NCBI GenBank assembly: GCA_012959995.1
Contig: DUCC01000018.1
Span: 1-62,826 of the forward strand
Origin: Acidimicrobiia bacterium
GTDB taxonomy: Bacteria; Actinomycetota; Acidimicrobiia; Acidimicrobiales; MedAcidi-G1
Direction of reading: 5' to 3'
Length of the DNA stretch: 62,826 bases
Positions 19,166 through 27,712 of the stretch are shown here, piece by piece (position 1 is the stretch's first letter; every line of letters starts with the position of its first letter). The position numbers and the translations under genes were made by a program. The notes under the pieces were generated by a model, which was not told where the DNA came from, did no database searches, and was given only the letters and a program-made list of their open reading frames with translations.

Positions 19166-19168
19166 AGT
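19163..19168 (+). promoter_or_regulatory. -10-like TAAAGT for the 19176 membrane protein
   Basis: TAAAGT, 7 nt, then the in-frame GTG at 19176. This is the basis for starting that gene there rather than at 19092 inside comF. Confidence 0.5.
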
Positions 19169-19175
19169 CCGTTTT

Positions 19176-19679
19176 GTGAACCAACCCGCCGAAACCGATG
19201 CCCAACAACGAGACTCCCTGCCCGCCGACCTCGACCCCACCGCACTGGCCGGCCCCTACATCTTCCCCGACAACAACCGGCGCCGCATCCCTGGAATTAT
19301 TTACCTGGTGCTGGCCGCCATCACCGTAGGCGGAGTACTGCTGGCCGACGGATCACCGCTGGTCAACAACGGTCTCCTCCTCGGAAGCGCCGCCCTAGCT
19401 TTAGTCGGGCTCTACCACCTGCAAGGCGCCTGGACCCTAAAAGTTGATGACGCCGACGCCCTAGTAGCCGCCAACCGAGCCGTGGGCTTCCCCGTCGGCC
19501 ACGCCTCAGCCCAAATGGCTTGGCGCGGCCTACGAAGCCGACCCACCTGGCGCATCTTGCTCTACTCCAACGAATCCCCACCCGAAAAACGTGGCCTAGT
19601 ATTCATTGACGGCGTAGACGGCGAAATCGTGGCCCAATACGTAGAAGAAAACCCCGAAGAATGGGCCAACGAAAGCTAA
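19176..19679 (+). CDS. Small membrane protein of unknown function
   Basis: 167 residues from the GTG at 19176. An earlier frame opening (19092) lies within comF and would read Pro/Arg-rich shadow sequence. The protein has a charged N-terminus with DLDPTALAGPYIFPDNNRRR, two adjacent transmembrane helices (about 37-52 and 61-77), then a cytoplasmic-looking C-terminal half with WRGLRSRPTWRILLYSNE and VFIDGVDGEIVAQYVEENPEEW. I do not recognise the family. It directly precedes the PIM cluster, so a role around the membrane is plausible but unsupported by any motif. Confidence 0.7.
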   Translation: MNQPAETDAQQRDSLPADLDPTALAGPYIFPDNNRRRIPGIIYLVLAAITVGGVLLADGSPLVNNGLLLGSAALALVGLYHLQGAWTLKVDDADALVAANRAVGFPVGHASAQMAWRGLRSRPTWRILLYSNESPPEKRGLVFIDGVDGEIVAQYVEENPEEWANES

Positions 19680-19704
19680 GCGGCCACCGGGCCTAAGCCG
19701 CTGC

Positions 19705-19710
19705 TAACCT
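19705..19710 (+). promoter_or_regulatory. -10-like TAACCT for the PIM cluster (pgsA)
   Basis: TAACCT lies 8 nt before the pgsA ATG in a 39-bp gap without a Shine-Dalgarno. It probably drives the pgsA-patA-pimA run. Confidence 0.5.
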
Positions 19711-19718
19711 AAAAAACA

Positions 19719-20363
19719 ATGTTAGATGGAACCTGGCGAGGAGCCGTAGACCGAGGGCTAACCCCCATAGGAGAAAGCCTGCGCCGCACCGGCATCAGCG
19801 CCGACGTCATCACCGTTATCGGCATCCTCATGTCGGGGGCCGCCGCCGTAGCCATCGGATTAGGCAACCTGCGCTTCGGATTCTTGTTTCTCGTCTTAAC
19901 CGGAGTACCCGACGCCCTCGACGGCGCAGTCGCCAAAGCCTCTGGAACCGCCTCAAAACGCGGGGCCTTCTTCGACTCGGTCTCCGACCGCCTAACCGAC
20001 GCGCTGCTCTTTGGCGGCTTGGCCTGGCACTACGCCGAAACCCAACCCGGGCACATCATGATGCTGCCCGTAGCAGTCATGGCCGCCGCCATGTTGATCT
20101 CCTACCAAAGAGCCAAAGCCGAACTCTTGGGCTACGACGCCAAAGGCGGGCTCATGGAACGCGCCGAACGGTTCATCGTATTAGGCATCGGCTTGCTGTT
20201 CTCAGAAATACTGTTAGCCACCCTGTGGGTCATGCTGGCCCTCACCCTGTTTACCGCCGGCCAACGCTTCGCCAAAGTATGGAAACAAGCCAGCGCCGAA
20301 CGAGAAGTACCGGTAAGCGAACGCAGCCAACGCCGGCAACAACGCCGCGACCAGCGCAACTAA
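19719..20363 (+). CDS. pgsA: CDP-alcohol phosphatidyltransferase, probable phosphatidylinositol-phosphate synthase
   Basis: 214 residues with several transmembrane helices. The CDP-alcohol motif D-xx-DG-xx-AR...G-xxx-D-xxx-D is seen at D65, D68, G69, A72-K73, G82, D86 and D90; the usual Arg is Lys here. In actinobacteria the enzyme at this position joins CDP-diacylglycerol and inositol phosphate. The next two genes (PatA-like acyltransferase, PimA) make the same trio as in mycobacteria, which is the main reason to prefer phosphatidylinositol-phosphate synthase over phosphatidylglycerophosphate synthase. It acts in the cytoplasmic membrane. Confidence 0.83.
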   Translation: MLDGTWRGAVDRGLTPIGESLRRTGISADVITVIGILMSGAAAVAIGLGNLRFGFLFLVLTGVPDALDGAVAKASGTASKRGAFFDSVSDRLTDALLFGGLAWHYAETQPGHIMMLPVAVMAAAMLISYQRAKAELLGYDAKGGLMERAERFIVLGIGLLFSEILLATLWVMLALTLFTAGQRFAKVWKQASAEREVPVSERSQRRQQRRDQRN

Positions 20364-20378
20364 ACCCGACACTCTGAC

Positions 20379-21275
20379 ATGGGCGTGCTACCCGTAGCCG
20401 CCGGCTACCGAGCCGGGGGAGTAGTCGCTCGAGCCCTACCCCGAGGCCTCGGCGGGCAACTCGCCCGAAGCGCCGGGCGCCTGGCCGGCCGCCGCAACAA
20501 AGACCGCCGCACCATGGTGGCCCGCCATTTGCGCCGCACCATGAACCCCCAGTTATCTGGAAAAGAACTCAACGACGCCATCGACGAAGTGTTCGCCTCC
20601 TACGCCACCTACTGGTTCCAAAGCCTGCGCCTCCCCGGCATGACCCCCCAACAAATACAAGACGGGTTCACCCAAGAGGGCTACCACCACATCGAACAAG
20701 CCCTGGCCAGCGGCACCGGACCCATCGTGGCCATGCCCCACCTCGGCGGCTGGGAATGGGCAGCCTTCTGGATGAACCAAGTAGCCGGCGCCTCAGTAAA
20801 CGTAGTAGTCGAACCCCTCGAACCCCCAGAACTCTTTGAATGGTTCCGCCAATTCCGCGCCTCGCTGGGCATGAACGTCATCCCTCTCGGGCCTCAAGCC
20901 GGAACCGAAGTCATGAGCCTCCTGCGCAGCGGAAAATCCGTCAGTTTGCTCTGCGACCGCAACCTGGGCGGCGCCGGCGTAGAAGTAGAATTCTTTGGCG
21001 AAACCACCCAACTACCCGCCGGACCAGCCACCCTGGCCCTCCGGACCGGCGCCGCCATAATCCCCACCGCCATCTACATAAAAGGCCAAGGATGCCACGG
21101 CGTAGTGCAGCCCCCACTCAACGTCGAACGACAAGGACGACTCCGAGAAGACATCACCCGCATCACCCAAGACCTGGCCCACCGACTCGAAGAACTCATC
21201 AGCGCCGCCCCCCAACAATGGCACCTACTGCAACCAAACTGGCCCTCGGACCACCTGCCGCCCGACGGCCAGTAA
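20379..21275 (+). CDS. Phosphatidylinositol mannoside acyltransferase (PatA-like)
   Basis: 298 residues of the LpxL/HtrB-type lysophospholipid acyltransferase family. The catalytic pair is HLGGWE (H121, E126, an HX4E motif), followed by LLCDRNLGG and VEFFGETTQLPAGPATLALRTGA, which form the acceptor and acyl-CoA regions. In mycobacteria the neighbour of pimA acylates the mannose of PIM; the same order (pgsA-patA-pimA) argues for that role. No signal peptide: a membrane-associated cytoplasmic enzyme. It starts 15 bp after pgsA without a clear Shine-Dalgarno and is followed 9 bp later by pimA. Confidence 0.85.
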   Translation: MGVLPVAAGYRAGGVVARALPRGLGGQLARSAGRLAGRRNKDRRTMVARHLRRTMNPQLSGKELNDAIDEVFASYATYWFQSLRLPGMTPQQIQDGFTQEGYHHIEQALASGTGPIVAMPHLGGWEWAAFWMNQVAGASVNVVVEPLEPPELFEWFRQFRASLGMNVIPLGPQAGTEVMSLLRSGKSVSLLCDRNLGGAGVEVEFFGETTQLPAGPATLALRTGAAIIPTAIYIKGQGCHGVVQPPLNVERQGRLREDITRITQDLAHRLEELISAAPQQWHLLQPNWPSDHLPPDGQ

Positions 21276-21278
21276 CGT
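21273..21278 (+). promoter_or_regulatory. -10-like TAACGT for pimA
   Basis: TAACGT ends 6 nt before the pimA ATG. It contains the patA TAA stop, so the match is weaker evidence than those in open gaps. Confidence 0.25.
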
Positions 21279-21284
21279 AAACCC

Positions 21285-22361
21285 ATGCGCATCGGAGTCA
21301 TCAGCCCCTACAGCCTGACCCTGCCCGGCGGGGTACAAGGCCAAGTACTCGGCTTAGCCAGAGAACTCCGGGCCGCCGGCCACCACGCCCAAGTGCTCGG
21401 CCCCTGCGACGGCCCACCACCTGATGCTGGGGTTATCCCCCTCGGCGACAGCCTGCCCACCTCAGCCAACGGCTCAGTAGCACCCATCGCCCCCGACGTA
21501 CCCTGCGCCCTACGGACCATCCAAGCCCTACGCGATAACCAGTTCGACATTTTGCACCTCCACGAACCCATGGCCCCAGGCCCCACCACCACCGCCCTCT
21601 TTATGGCCCAAGCCCCCATGGTGGCCACCTTTCACGCCGCCGGAGGAAGCCGCGCCTACGACATTCTCAAGCGACCGGTCCGCTGGCTCAGCGGACGCAT
21701 CGACCGCCGTTTTGCCGTATCCGACGACGCCGCCGAAATGGCCCAACACTCCCTCGGGCACCAATACGAAGTGCTATTCAACGGCGTCGAAACCGACCGC
21801 TGTGCCGCCGCCCAACCCTGGAAAACCAGCGGCCCCACCATCTTTTTTGTGGGACGCCACGAACCACGAAAAGGCCTCGACGTATTGCTCGACGCCATGA
21901 ACGAACTGCCCGCCAACCTAACCCTGTGGGTAGCCAGCGACGGCCCACAAACCGAAGCCCTCAAAGCCCGCTCAGCCGGAGACGCACGCATCAAGTGGCT
22001 GGGACGCATCAGCGAAGAAGAAAAATTGTCCCGCATGAAAGGAGCCGACATTTTTTGCGCCCCCTCGCTGCGCGGTGAATCTTTTGGTGTCGTACTGCTC
22101 GAAGGCATGGCCTGTGACACCACGGTGGTAGCCAGCGACATACCGGGTTACGCCAAAGTGGCCCAAGAAGGACAACACGCAGTATTAGTGCCCCCCGGCG
22201 ACAGCACCGCCCTCGCCGCAGCCATCGAAAAAACCTTGCAAGACCCGCAACGAACCGCACAACTGCGAGCCAGCGGCCTCCAACGAGCCCACCAATTCTC
22301 TATGAAACAGTTAGCTCAGCGCTACCTCACCGTTTATCAAGAAGTAATAGACGACGCCTGA
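21285..22361 (+). CDS. pimA: Phosphatidylinositol alpha-mannosyltransferase PimA-like (GT4)
   Basis: 358 residues, GT-B fold, family GT4. Seen: the N-terminal glycine loop GGVQGQV (15-21), LHLHEPMAPG, then in the C-terminal domain FVGRHEPRKGLDVLLDAM and GESFGVVLLEGMA, whose glutamates contact the sugar nucleotide. PimA puts the first mannose from GDP-mannose on phosphatidylinositol at the inner face of the membrane. The pgsA-patA-pimA context supports this specific assignment over a generic GT4. GDP-mannose would come from the manA/manB route in this window. Confidence 0.88.
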   Translation: MRIGVISPYSLTLPGGVQGQVLGLARELRAAGHHAQVLGPCDGPPPDAGVIPLGDSLPTSANGSVAPIAPDVPCALRTIQALRDNQFDILHLHEPMAPGPTTTALFMAQAPMVATFHAAGGSRAYDILKRPVRWLSGRIDRRFAVSDDAAEMAQHSLGHQYEVLFNGVETDRCAAAQPWKTSGPTIFFVGRHEPRKGLDVLLDAMNELPANLTLWVASDGPQTEALKARSAGDARIKWLGRISEEEKLSRMKGADIFCAPSLRGESFGVVLLEGMACDTTVVASDIPGYAKVAQEGQHAVLVPPGDSTALAAAIEKTLQDPQRTAQLRASGLQRAHQFSMKQLAQRYLTVYQEVIDDA

Positions 22362-22429
22362 CCGCCACGAAGGTACAGCCAAGGCGTATCATGCGGGGAT
22401 ACCTCGTACGCAACCTCAGAAAACCACTC

Positions 22430-23143
22430 ATGACTAACAATTTGCGCCGCCCCCCGGCCATGCTAATTTTTGCCCTCGCCGCCATAGTTGCCGTTTCGGC
22501 CGCTGGCCTGGCCGGCGCCCCCTCTTGGTTAGCTTTGCTGGCCGGCATCGTGGTGCCATCACTGATCATCACCTTTTTAGAAAACCGGGCTCTCGGAAAA
22601 GTAAAAAACCTGTTAGGAGGCGAACCCACCTCTGCTCAAGACTTTCCCCGCTTGTACAACATCGTCGACGGACTTTGCCTCACCCACGGCATAAACCAAC
22701 CAGAACTCTTGGTTCTCAAAAACAAATCAATAAACATCGCCGTGGCCGCCGACCGAAAAGAATCAGTCCTGGTAATAACCGCCGGGGCCCTCGACACCTT
22801 AGGACTGGTAGAACTCGAAGGCCTGCTGGCCCACAGCCTGGCTCGCTGCGACGAAACGAAACTGGCCACCCAAACCCGCGAAGTCTTTTGGTGCACCTTC
22901 CCCCTCGGCGGAACAAGCAAAGTTGACGAAGAACAGTTTTTGTTAACCGACCAAAAGGGAGTAGCGCTCACCCGCTTCCCCCCTGGGTTAGCACAGGCCC
23001 TGGAACAAGCCGGAAGCGTCGGCTCATTCATTGAAGGATCCTCCGCCACAGCCAACCTTTGGGTGCTTGACCCCACCGCAGCAATGACCGCCTCCGGGCA
23101 CCCCAGCGTCGAACTGCGCTCCGCAGTTTTAGGCGAACTCTAA
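22430..23143 (+). CDS. M48 (HtpX-like) peptidase homologue lacking the zinc site
   Basis: 237 residues from the ATG at 22430 (MTNNLRRPPAML); another in-frame ATG at 22391 adds 13 residues. Two hydrophobic helices (about 10-29 and 32-49) are followed by a domain collinear with M48 peptidases. The helix that should carry HExxH reads H135-S136-L-A-R139, so the catalytic Glu and the second His are gone. The later blocks LTRFPPGLAQALE, NLWVLDP and HPSVELRSAVL match the M48 pattern (R-x-PxGL-x-ALEK, LW..DP, HP..E.R...L). Predicted inactive pseudoprotease, perhaps regulatory. It lies between pimA and a DUF3048 lipoprotein. Confidence 0.75.
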   Translation: MTNNLRRPPAMLIFALAAIVAVSAAGLAGAPSWLALLAGIVVPSLIITFLENRALGKVKNLLGGEPTSAQDFPRLYNIVDGLCLTHGINQPELLVLKNKSINIAVAADRKESVLVITAGALDTLGLVELEGLLAHSLARCDETKLATQTREVFWCTFPLGGTSKVDEEQFLLTDQKGVALTRFPPGLAQALEQAGSVGSFIEGSSATANLWVLDPTAAMTASGHPSVELRSAVLGEL

Positions 23144-23145
23144 AC

Positions 23146-24279
23146 ATGAAGCACCTAGCTGCACCGCTACTACTTTGTGGCGTACTGCTGGTGGCCTGCG
23201 GCGGCAGCGAGCAAACCACCCCCACCGAAACCACCACCTCCTCCACCCACTCCACCACCACAGCCGCCCCAGAAACCACCCCCACCACAACCGTTCCCCA
23301 AGGAACCACCACCACAGTCGCCGTAGCAACCACCATCACCGCCGACCCCACCTGGACGGGGCCCGTCTACCCGCTTACCGGTTTGCCCGCCCTTGACGGC
23401 ATACCCGCCGAACCCGCCCTAGTGGTAAAAGTTGGCAACAATAGTGCCGAATCAAGGCCTCAATATGGTTTGATGTCCGCCGACATTGTTTACGAAGTGC
23501 GCATAGAAAACGAAAAAACTCGGTTTATCTCCGTCTTTCATAGCCGCCTCCCGGAAATGGTAATGCCGGTTCGTTCGGCCCGGTCAAGCGATTTTGACCT
23601 TATGGGAAACCTCAATCGGCCGCTGTTTGTTTACTGGGGGGCCAACGATGGGGTAGATGGAGAACGCCGCAGTGCCGAAAATCGTGGCATCTTCGACAGT
23701 CGGTCGGCCTCCGGGAGCGGTAACCAATACTTCAGCCGGTTTGAAGGCCGCCCCGCCCCCTACAACGGAATGATTGAACCAGAAGTAATCCTCGGCTCGG
23801 CCCCCGACTCCTCCAACGCACCCCACGCAGTCTTTGCCTACGGAGAACTTCCCGCCTCCGCCGTGCCGGCTCTCGGAGTGCAATGGTCAACCCCCAACCG
23901 AGATATCGCTTACGTATGGGACGCCGGAATTACTCAATGGTTGCGCTACCAAGACGGCTACGGCCACCTCGACGAAGTCGGCGCCCCCCTGGCCGTCGAC
24001 AACGTGCTCGTTCTTTACATCAGTTACCGCATCTCAAACGCTGACTCGAACTCTCCGCAAGCCCTCACCACGGGCTTCGGCGACGGCTGGTTGCTGCGCG
24101 ACGGCACGGTCACCGGCATCACCTGGGAACGCAACTTCGCCGCCGACCCGTGGACCCTCACCGACGACGGAACCGGCCAACCAGTAACCCTCGACCCCGG
24201 AACGGCCTGGGTGGCCTTCGCAAAAATAGGGCAAGGCAGCATCCTGGGCCCCCAAGAAGTTTCGGCTTTGGTTGACTAA
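23146..24279 (+). CDS. DUF3048-family lipoprotein
   Basis: 377 residues. A signal peptide ends in the lipobox LVAC (C18), followed by a Thr/Pro-rich low-complexity linker (about 20-68). The folded part begins with [24 protein letters not shown] and contains [32 protein letters not shown] and [11 protein letters not shown], the recognisable DUF3048 signatures. The family is widespread in Gram-positive bacteria and its function is unknown to me; exposure on the outer face of the membrane is the confident part. It starts 2 bp after the M48-like gene. A 10-bp hairpin covers the stop codon. Confidence 0.85.
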   Translation: MKHLAAPLLLCGVLLVACGGSEQTTPTETTTSSTHSTTTAAPETTPTTTVPQGTTTTVAVATTITADPTWTGPVYPLTGLPALDGIPAEPALVVKVGNNSAESRPQYGLMSADIVYEVRIENEKTRFISVFHSRLPEMVMPVRSARSSDFDLMGNLNRPLFVYWGANDGVDGERRSAENRGIFDSRSASGSGNQYFSRFEGRPAPYNGMIEPEVILGSAPDSSNAPHAVFAYGELPASAVPALGVQWSTPNRDIAYVWDAGITQWLRYQDGYGHLDEVGAPLAVDNVLVLYISYRISNADSNSPQALTTGFGDGWLLRDGTVTGITWERNFAADPWTLTDDGTGQPVTLDPGTAWVAFAKIGQGSILGPQEVSALVD

Positions 24280-24287
24280 AGCCGAAA
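24260..24287 (+). terminator. Hairpin over the DUF3048 stop codon
   Basis: TTTCGGCTTT (24260-24269) and AAAGCCGAAA (24278-24287) form a perfect 10-bp stem with an 8-nt loop. No U-run follows. It could end or attenuate the upstream transcript before the pdxS promoter. Confidence 0.4.
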
Positions 24288-24316
24288 TTGGCACCGGGAG
24301 CAGCAAAACTGCCTCT

Positions 24317-24322
24317 TAGACT
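24317..24322 (+). promoter_or_regulatory. -10-like TAGACT for pdxS
   Basis: TAGACT, exactly 7 nt, then the pdxS ATG. It lies in a true gap, after the hairpin that closes the previous gene. Confidence 0.55.
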
Positions 24323-24329
24323 GCAGTCC

Positions 24330-25220
24330 ATGACAGACGTAACACGCCAAACCGGAACCCAACTCGTAAAACGAGGCCTCGCCGAAATGCTCAAAGGTGG
24401 GGTAGTCATGGACGTGGTCGACGCCGACCAAGCCCGCATCGCCGAAGACGCCGGAGCAGTAGCCGTTATGGCCCTCGAACGAGTGCCCTCCGATATTCGA
24501 CGCGACGGCGGCGTAGCCCGCATGTCTGACCCAAAAATGATCGAAGAGATCCAAGCCGCCGTGACCATCCCCGTTATGGCCAAAGTACGCATCGGGCACT
24601 TTGCCGAAGCGCAAATCCTGCAAACCCTCAACGTGGACTACATCGACGAAAGCGAAGTACTCACCCCCGCCGACGAAGCGCACCACATCGACAAATGGTC
24701 CTTCGACGTGCCATTCGTGTGCGGCGCCACCAACCTCGGCGAAGCGCTCCGACGCATCTCCGAAGGGGCCTGCCTCATTCGCTCCAAAGGCGAAGCCGGC
24801 ACCGGCAACGTAGTAGAAGCAGTACGTCACATACGCTCCATCACCGGCGACATTCGTCGCATCACCCAAGCCGACAGCGCAGAACTCTTCGAATGGGCCA
24901 AACGCTTACAAGCCCCACTGCCCCTCATTCAAGAAATCGCCGAAACCGGAGAACTTCCAGTACCGCTTTTCTGCGCCGGCGGCCTCGCCACCCCCGCCGA
25001 TGCTTCGCTGGTCATGCAACTGGGCGCCCAATCAGTATTCGTAGGCTCCGGCATATTCAAAAGCGACGACCCGGCCCCCCGAGCCCGCGCCATCGTAGAA
25101 GCCACCACCAACTACACCGACGCCTCAGTAGTAGCCAAAGTAAGCCGCGGCCTCGGTGAAGCCATGCCCGGCCTCGAAATTGAAGGCCTAGAAACCCGCT
25201 TGGCCGACCGGGGTTGGTAA
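24330..25220 (+). CDS. pdxS: Pyridoxal 5'-phosphate synthase subunit PdxS
   Basis: 296 residues, a TIM-barrel enzyme that builds PLP from ribose-5-phosphate, glyceraldehyde-3-phosphate and ammonia. Catalytic D28, K85 and K153 are present ([25 protein letters not shown]), offset by four from the usual D24/K81/K149. It starts at the ATG at 24330 after a leaderless-type promoter; an in-frame start at 24288 adds non-family residues. Pairs with PdxT, whose gene follows after 5 bp. Confidence 0.97.
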   Translation: MTDVTRQTGTQLVKRGLAEMLKGGVVMDVVDADQARIAEDAGAVAVMALERVPSDIRRDGGVARMSDPKMIEEIQAAVTIPVMAKVRIGHFAEAQILQTLNVDYIDESEVLTPADEAHHIDKWSFDVPFVCGATNLGEALRRISEGACLIRSKGEAGTGNVVEAVRHIRSITGDIRRITQADSAELFEWAKRLQAPLPLIQEIAETGELPVPLFCAGGLATPADASLVMQLGAQSVFVGSGIFKSDDPAPRARAIVEATTNYTDASVVAKVSRGLGEAMPGLEIEGLETRLADRGW

Positions 25221-25225
25221 ACCCC

Positions 25226-25804
25226 ATGAAGGTTGGGGTACTAGCCCTCCAAGGGGCGTTCGCCAGCCACCACGCCGCCTTAACGGCCACCGGCGTCAAC
25301 CCCACCGAAGTTCGCACCCCCCAAGACCTGGCCGACGTCGACGCACTGGTTATCCCCGGGGGCGAATCAACCACCATGTTGATGCTGCTGGACTCCTCAC
25401 AACTACGCACCCCGCTGGTGGAACGTATACAAAACGGGCTCCCGGTATTCGGCACCTGCGCCGGGATGATCCTACTCAGCGCCCACATGGCCGACGGTCG
25501 CCCCGACCAACAACCCCTCGGGCTGATCGACCTTGACGTACGCCGCAACGGCTACGGCCGACAAATCGCATCCTTCGAAGCCGACCTTGACATAAACGGC
25601 CTCGACCACCCCTTTCGCGGGGTGTTCATTCGGGCACCTCTAGCCCAACGCATCGGCCCCAAAGTAGAAGTACTGGCCAGCGTGGACGGTCATGGCGTAC
25701 TCTGCCAACAAGAAAACATTTTGGTCAGCTCGTTTCACCCCGAACTCACCAACGACCTCCGCCTGCATCAACTCTTCGTCGACCGGGCGTTCGCCGCTCA
25801 ATGA
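25226..25804 (+). CDS. pdxT: Pyridoxal 5'-phosphate synthase glutaminase subunit PdxT
   Basis: 192 residues, a class I glutamine amidotransferase that releases ammonia for PdxS. PGGEST (44-49), nucleophile C78 in GTCAGM and the His-Glu pair in SSFHPEL near the C-terminus are visible. I start at the ATG at 25226; a TTG 12 bp earlier is less likely. No Shine-Dalgarno stands out, and the 5-bp gap to pdxS suggests translation by re-initiation. Confidence 0.96.
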   Translation: MKVGVLALQGAFASHHAALTATGVNPTEVRTPQDLADVDALVIPGGESTTMLMLLDSSQLRTPLVERIQNGLPVFGTCAGMILLSAHMADGRPDQQPLGLIDLDVRRNGYGRQIASFEADLDINGLDHPFRGVFIRAPLAQRIGPKVEVLASVDGHGVLCQQENILVSSFHPELTNDLRLHQLFVDRAFAAQ

Positions 25805-25818
25805 CCTAAAGGAAAAAC

Positions 25819-26568
25819 ATGTCCGGACATTCCAAATGGGCAACTATCAAACACAAAAAAGGCGCCGCCGATCAAAAGCGCGCCAAACTGTTTGCCAAAC
25901 TCATTAAACAAGTAGAAGTAGCAGCCCGAGCCGGCGGGGGAGACATGGACGCCAACGCCTCACTACGCACCATGTTTCAAAAAGCACGCGACTCCTCGGT
26001 GCCCCTCGACACCATTGAACGAGCCATCAAACGCGGCACCGGAGAACTCGAAGGAGTCAACTACGAATCCATCACCTACGAAGGGTACGCCCCCCACGGC
26101 GTAGCGCTCTACGTAGAGACCCTCTCCGACAACCGCAACCGCACCGGGTCAGAAGTACGCTCCCTGCTCACCAAAAACGGGGGATCGCTCGCCGAACCCG
26201 GATCCGTGGCCTGGCAATTCGAACGCAAAGGCGTCATCATGCTGCCCGGAACAACCGACGAAGACGAAATCATGATGGTAACCCTCGACGCCGGCGCCGA
26301 AGACCTGGTTGACGATGGCGGCCTGTGGCGCTTAACCTGCGAACCCACCGACCTCCCCGAAGTACGACAAGCTCTCGAAGAAGCCAACGTGGCCTTCGAC
26401 TCAGCCGACGTCACCATGTTGCCCACCTCTACCGTCGACATCGAAAGCGAAGCCGAAGCCCGATCTGTGCTGCGAGTCATAGACCTCCTCGACGACCTCG
26501 ACGACGTACAAGACGTCTACGCAAACTTTTCTATAGCCGACGAAATATTCGACGCCCTCGCCGAATAA
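25819..26568 (+). CDS. yebC: YebC/PmpR-family protein
   Basis: 249 residues beginning SGHSKWATIKHKKGAADQ, the family hallmark, followed by the three-domain architecture with GYAPHGVALYVE and LTKNGGSLAEPGSVAWQF. Members act as transcription regulators near ruvC or, by more recent work, as translation factors that relieve stalling. A clear AAAGGAA lies upstream of the ATG. Position immediately before ruvCAB is conserved across bacteria. Confidence 0.95.
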   Translation: MSGHSKWATIKHKKGAADQKRAKLFAKLIKQVEVAARAGGGDMDANASLRTMFQKARDSSVPLDTIERAIKRGTGELEGVNYESITYEGYAPHGVALYVETLSDNRNRTGSEVRSLLTKNGGSLAEPGSVAWQFERKGVIMLPGTTDEDEIMMVTLDAGAEDLVDDGGLWRLTCEPTDLPEVRQALEEANVAFDSADVTMLPTSTVDIESEAEARSVLRVIDLLDDLDDVQDVYANFSIADEIFDALAE

Positions 26569-26600
26569 CCAAGGTGTTCGCCTTCCGGGCACTCATCGGC

Positions 26601-26606
26601 TAGAGT
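26601..26606 (+). promoter_or_regulatory. -10-like TAGAGT for ruvCAB
   Basis: TAGAGT, 7 nt, then the ruvC ATG, within a 45-bp gap and without a Shine-Dalgarno. Confidence 0.55.
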
Positions 26607-26613
26607 CGTACAT

Positions 26614-27114
26614 ATGTTCGTATTAGGCATAGACCCCGGGTTATCGCGCTGCGGCTACGGCGTTGTAGAAAGCAACGGAAAAAACTTGCGTGCCGTAGCA
26701 GCCGGGGTAATCCGCACCCCACCCGAAATGGATTTAGCCCTGCGCCTCGCAGAATTGCAAAAAGAAATTCACGCCCTCATCGCCGACTACCAACCCGAAG
26801 AAGTAGCCGTAGAACGCGTGCTCTTTCAAGTAAACGTCAGCTCCGCCATGGCCACCGGCCAAGCAGCCGGCGTCACCATGGCCGCCGCCGCATCCACCGG
26901 CCTCCCCGTCGCCTTGTACTCGCCCAACGAAGTAAAACTGGCCGTCGCCGGGTGGGGCGGAGCCGACAAACAACAAATGGAACGCATGGTGCAAAGCCAA
27001 CTCTCCATCACCAAACCCCTGCGCCCCGTAGACGCCGCCGACGCCGTAGCAGTAGCCATCTGCCACCTCGCCATGCGCCCCTCCGCCGCACTAACCGCCG
27101 CCAAAAAACAATGA
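26614..27114 (+). CDS. ruvC: Holliday junction endonuclease RuvC
   Basis: 166 residues. Cuts Holliday junctions during recombinational repair. The RNase H-like fold shows the first catalytic Asp in VLGIDPGLSRCGYG (D7), the Glu in VAVERVLF, and the C-terminal acidic cluster in DAADAVAVAICH. Its stop overlaps the ruvA ATG (ATGA), so the two are translationally coupled. Confidence 0.96.
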   Translation: MFVLGIDPGLSRCGYGVVESNGKNLRAVAAGVIRTPPEMDLALRLAELQKEIHALIADYQPEEVAVERVLFQVNVSSAMATGQAAGVTMAAAASTGLPVALYSPNEVKLAVAGWGGADKQQMERMVQSQLSITKPLRPVDAADAVAVAICHLAMRPSAALTAAKKQ

Positions 27115-27704
27115 TCGGCTCACTACGAGGACTACTCACCGACCGGCTAAACAAAGGACAAGTACTTATAGAAGTAGCCGGCGTGGGCTACCGAGTCACC
27201 GTCACCCCCACCACCGCAGTAACACTGGGCGAAATAGGCCAAGAGGTTTACCTCCATATACACCACCACATTCGAGAAACTGACCAAACCCTCTACGGCT
27301 TCACCACCCGACCAGAACGCGTCTGCTTCGAAGCGCTTTTATCAGCCCACGGGGTAGGGCCCTCGCTGGCCCTGGCCGTCCTCGGCGTACACGGGCCCAA
27401 CGCACTCGCGCAACTCTTGGCCGACGACGACGTCGCCGCCCTCTGCCTGGTGCCCGGCGTCGGCAAAAAAACTGCCACCCGGTTACTGATAGAACTCAAA
27501 GGCTCACTCGACCTGCCAGTAGAAGGGGTGCTCGACGAAACCGGAAAACCCACCACCGGACGATCGGCCCTTACCGAAGTGCACGAAGCCCTAAACGGAT
27601 TGGGCTACAGCATCGAAGAAATTCGCCCCGTACTGGCTGACTTGGCCGGCGACGACGTCGCCGCCCTCTTACGCGAAGCCCTACAACGATTAGCCCGGGC
27701 ATAA
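27111..27704 (+). CDS. ruvA: Holliday junction branch-migration protein RuvA
   Basis: 197 residues starting MIGSLRG, the usual N-terminal beta-barrel opening. Helix-hairpin-helix motifs occur in LLSAHGVGPSLALAVL and LCLVPGVGKKTATRLL, and domain III is at the C-terminus (LTEVHEALNGLGYS...). RuvA tetramers bind the junction and load RuvB. A longer frame opens at 26952 inside ruvC, but only the reading from 27111 belongs to RuvA. Confidence 0.96.
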   Translation: MIGSLRGLLTDRLNKGQVLIEVAGVGYRVTVTPTTAVTLGEIGQEVYLHIHHHIRETDQTLYGFTTRPERVCFEALLSAHGVGPSLALAVLGVHGPNALAQLLADDDVAALCLVPGVGKKTATRLLIELKGSLDLPVEGVLDETGKPTTGRSALTEVHEALNGLGYSIEEIRPVLADLAGDDVAALLREALQRLARA

Positions 27705-27712
27705 GGAACAGC

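Noticed and set aside
23204-23345. Tandem repeat in the DUF3048 gene
   Set aside because: It is a low-complexity Thr/Pro/Ala linker after the lipobox, written with similar ACC/CCC codons, without a fixed repeat unit.
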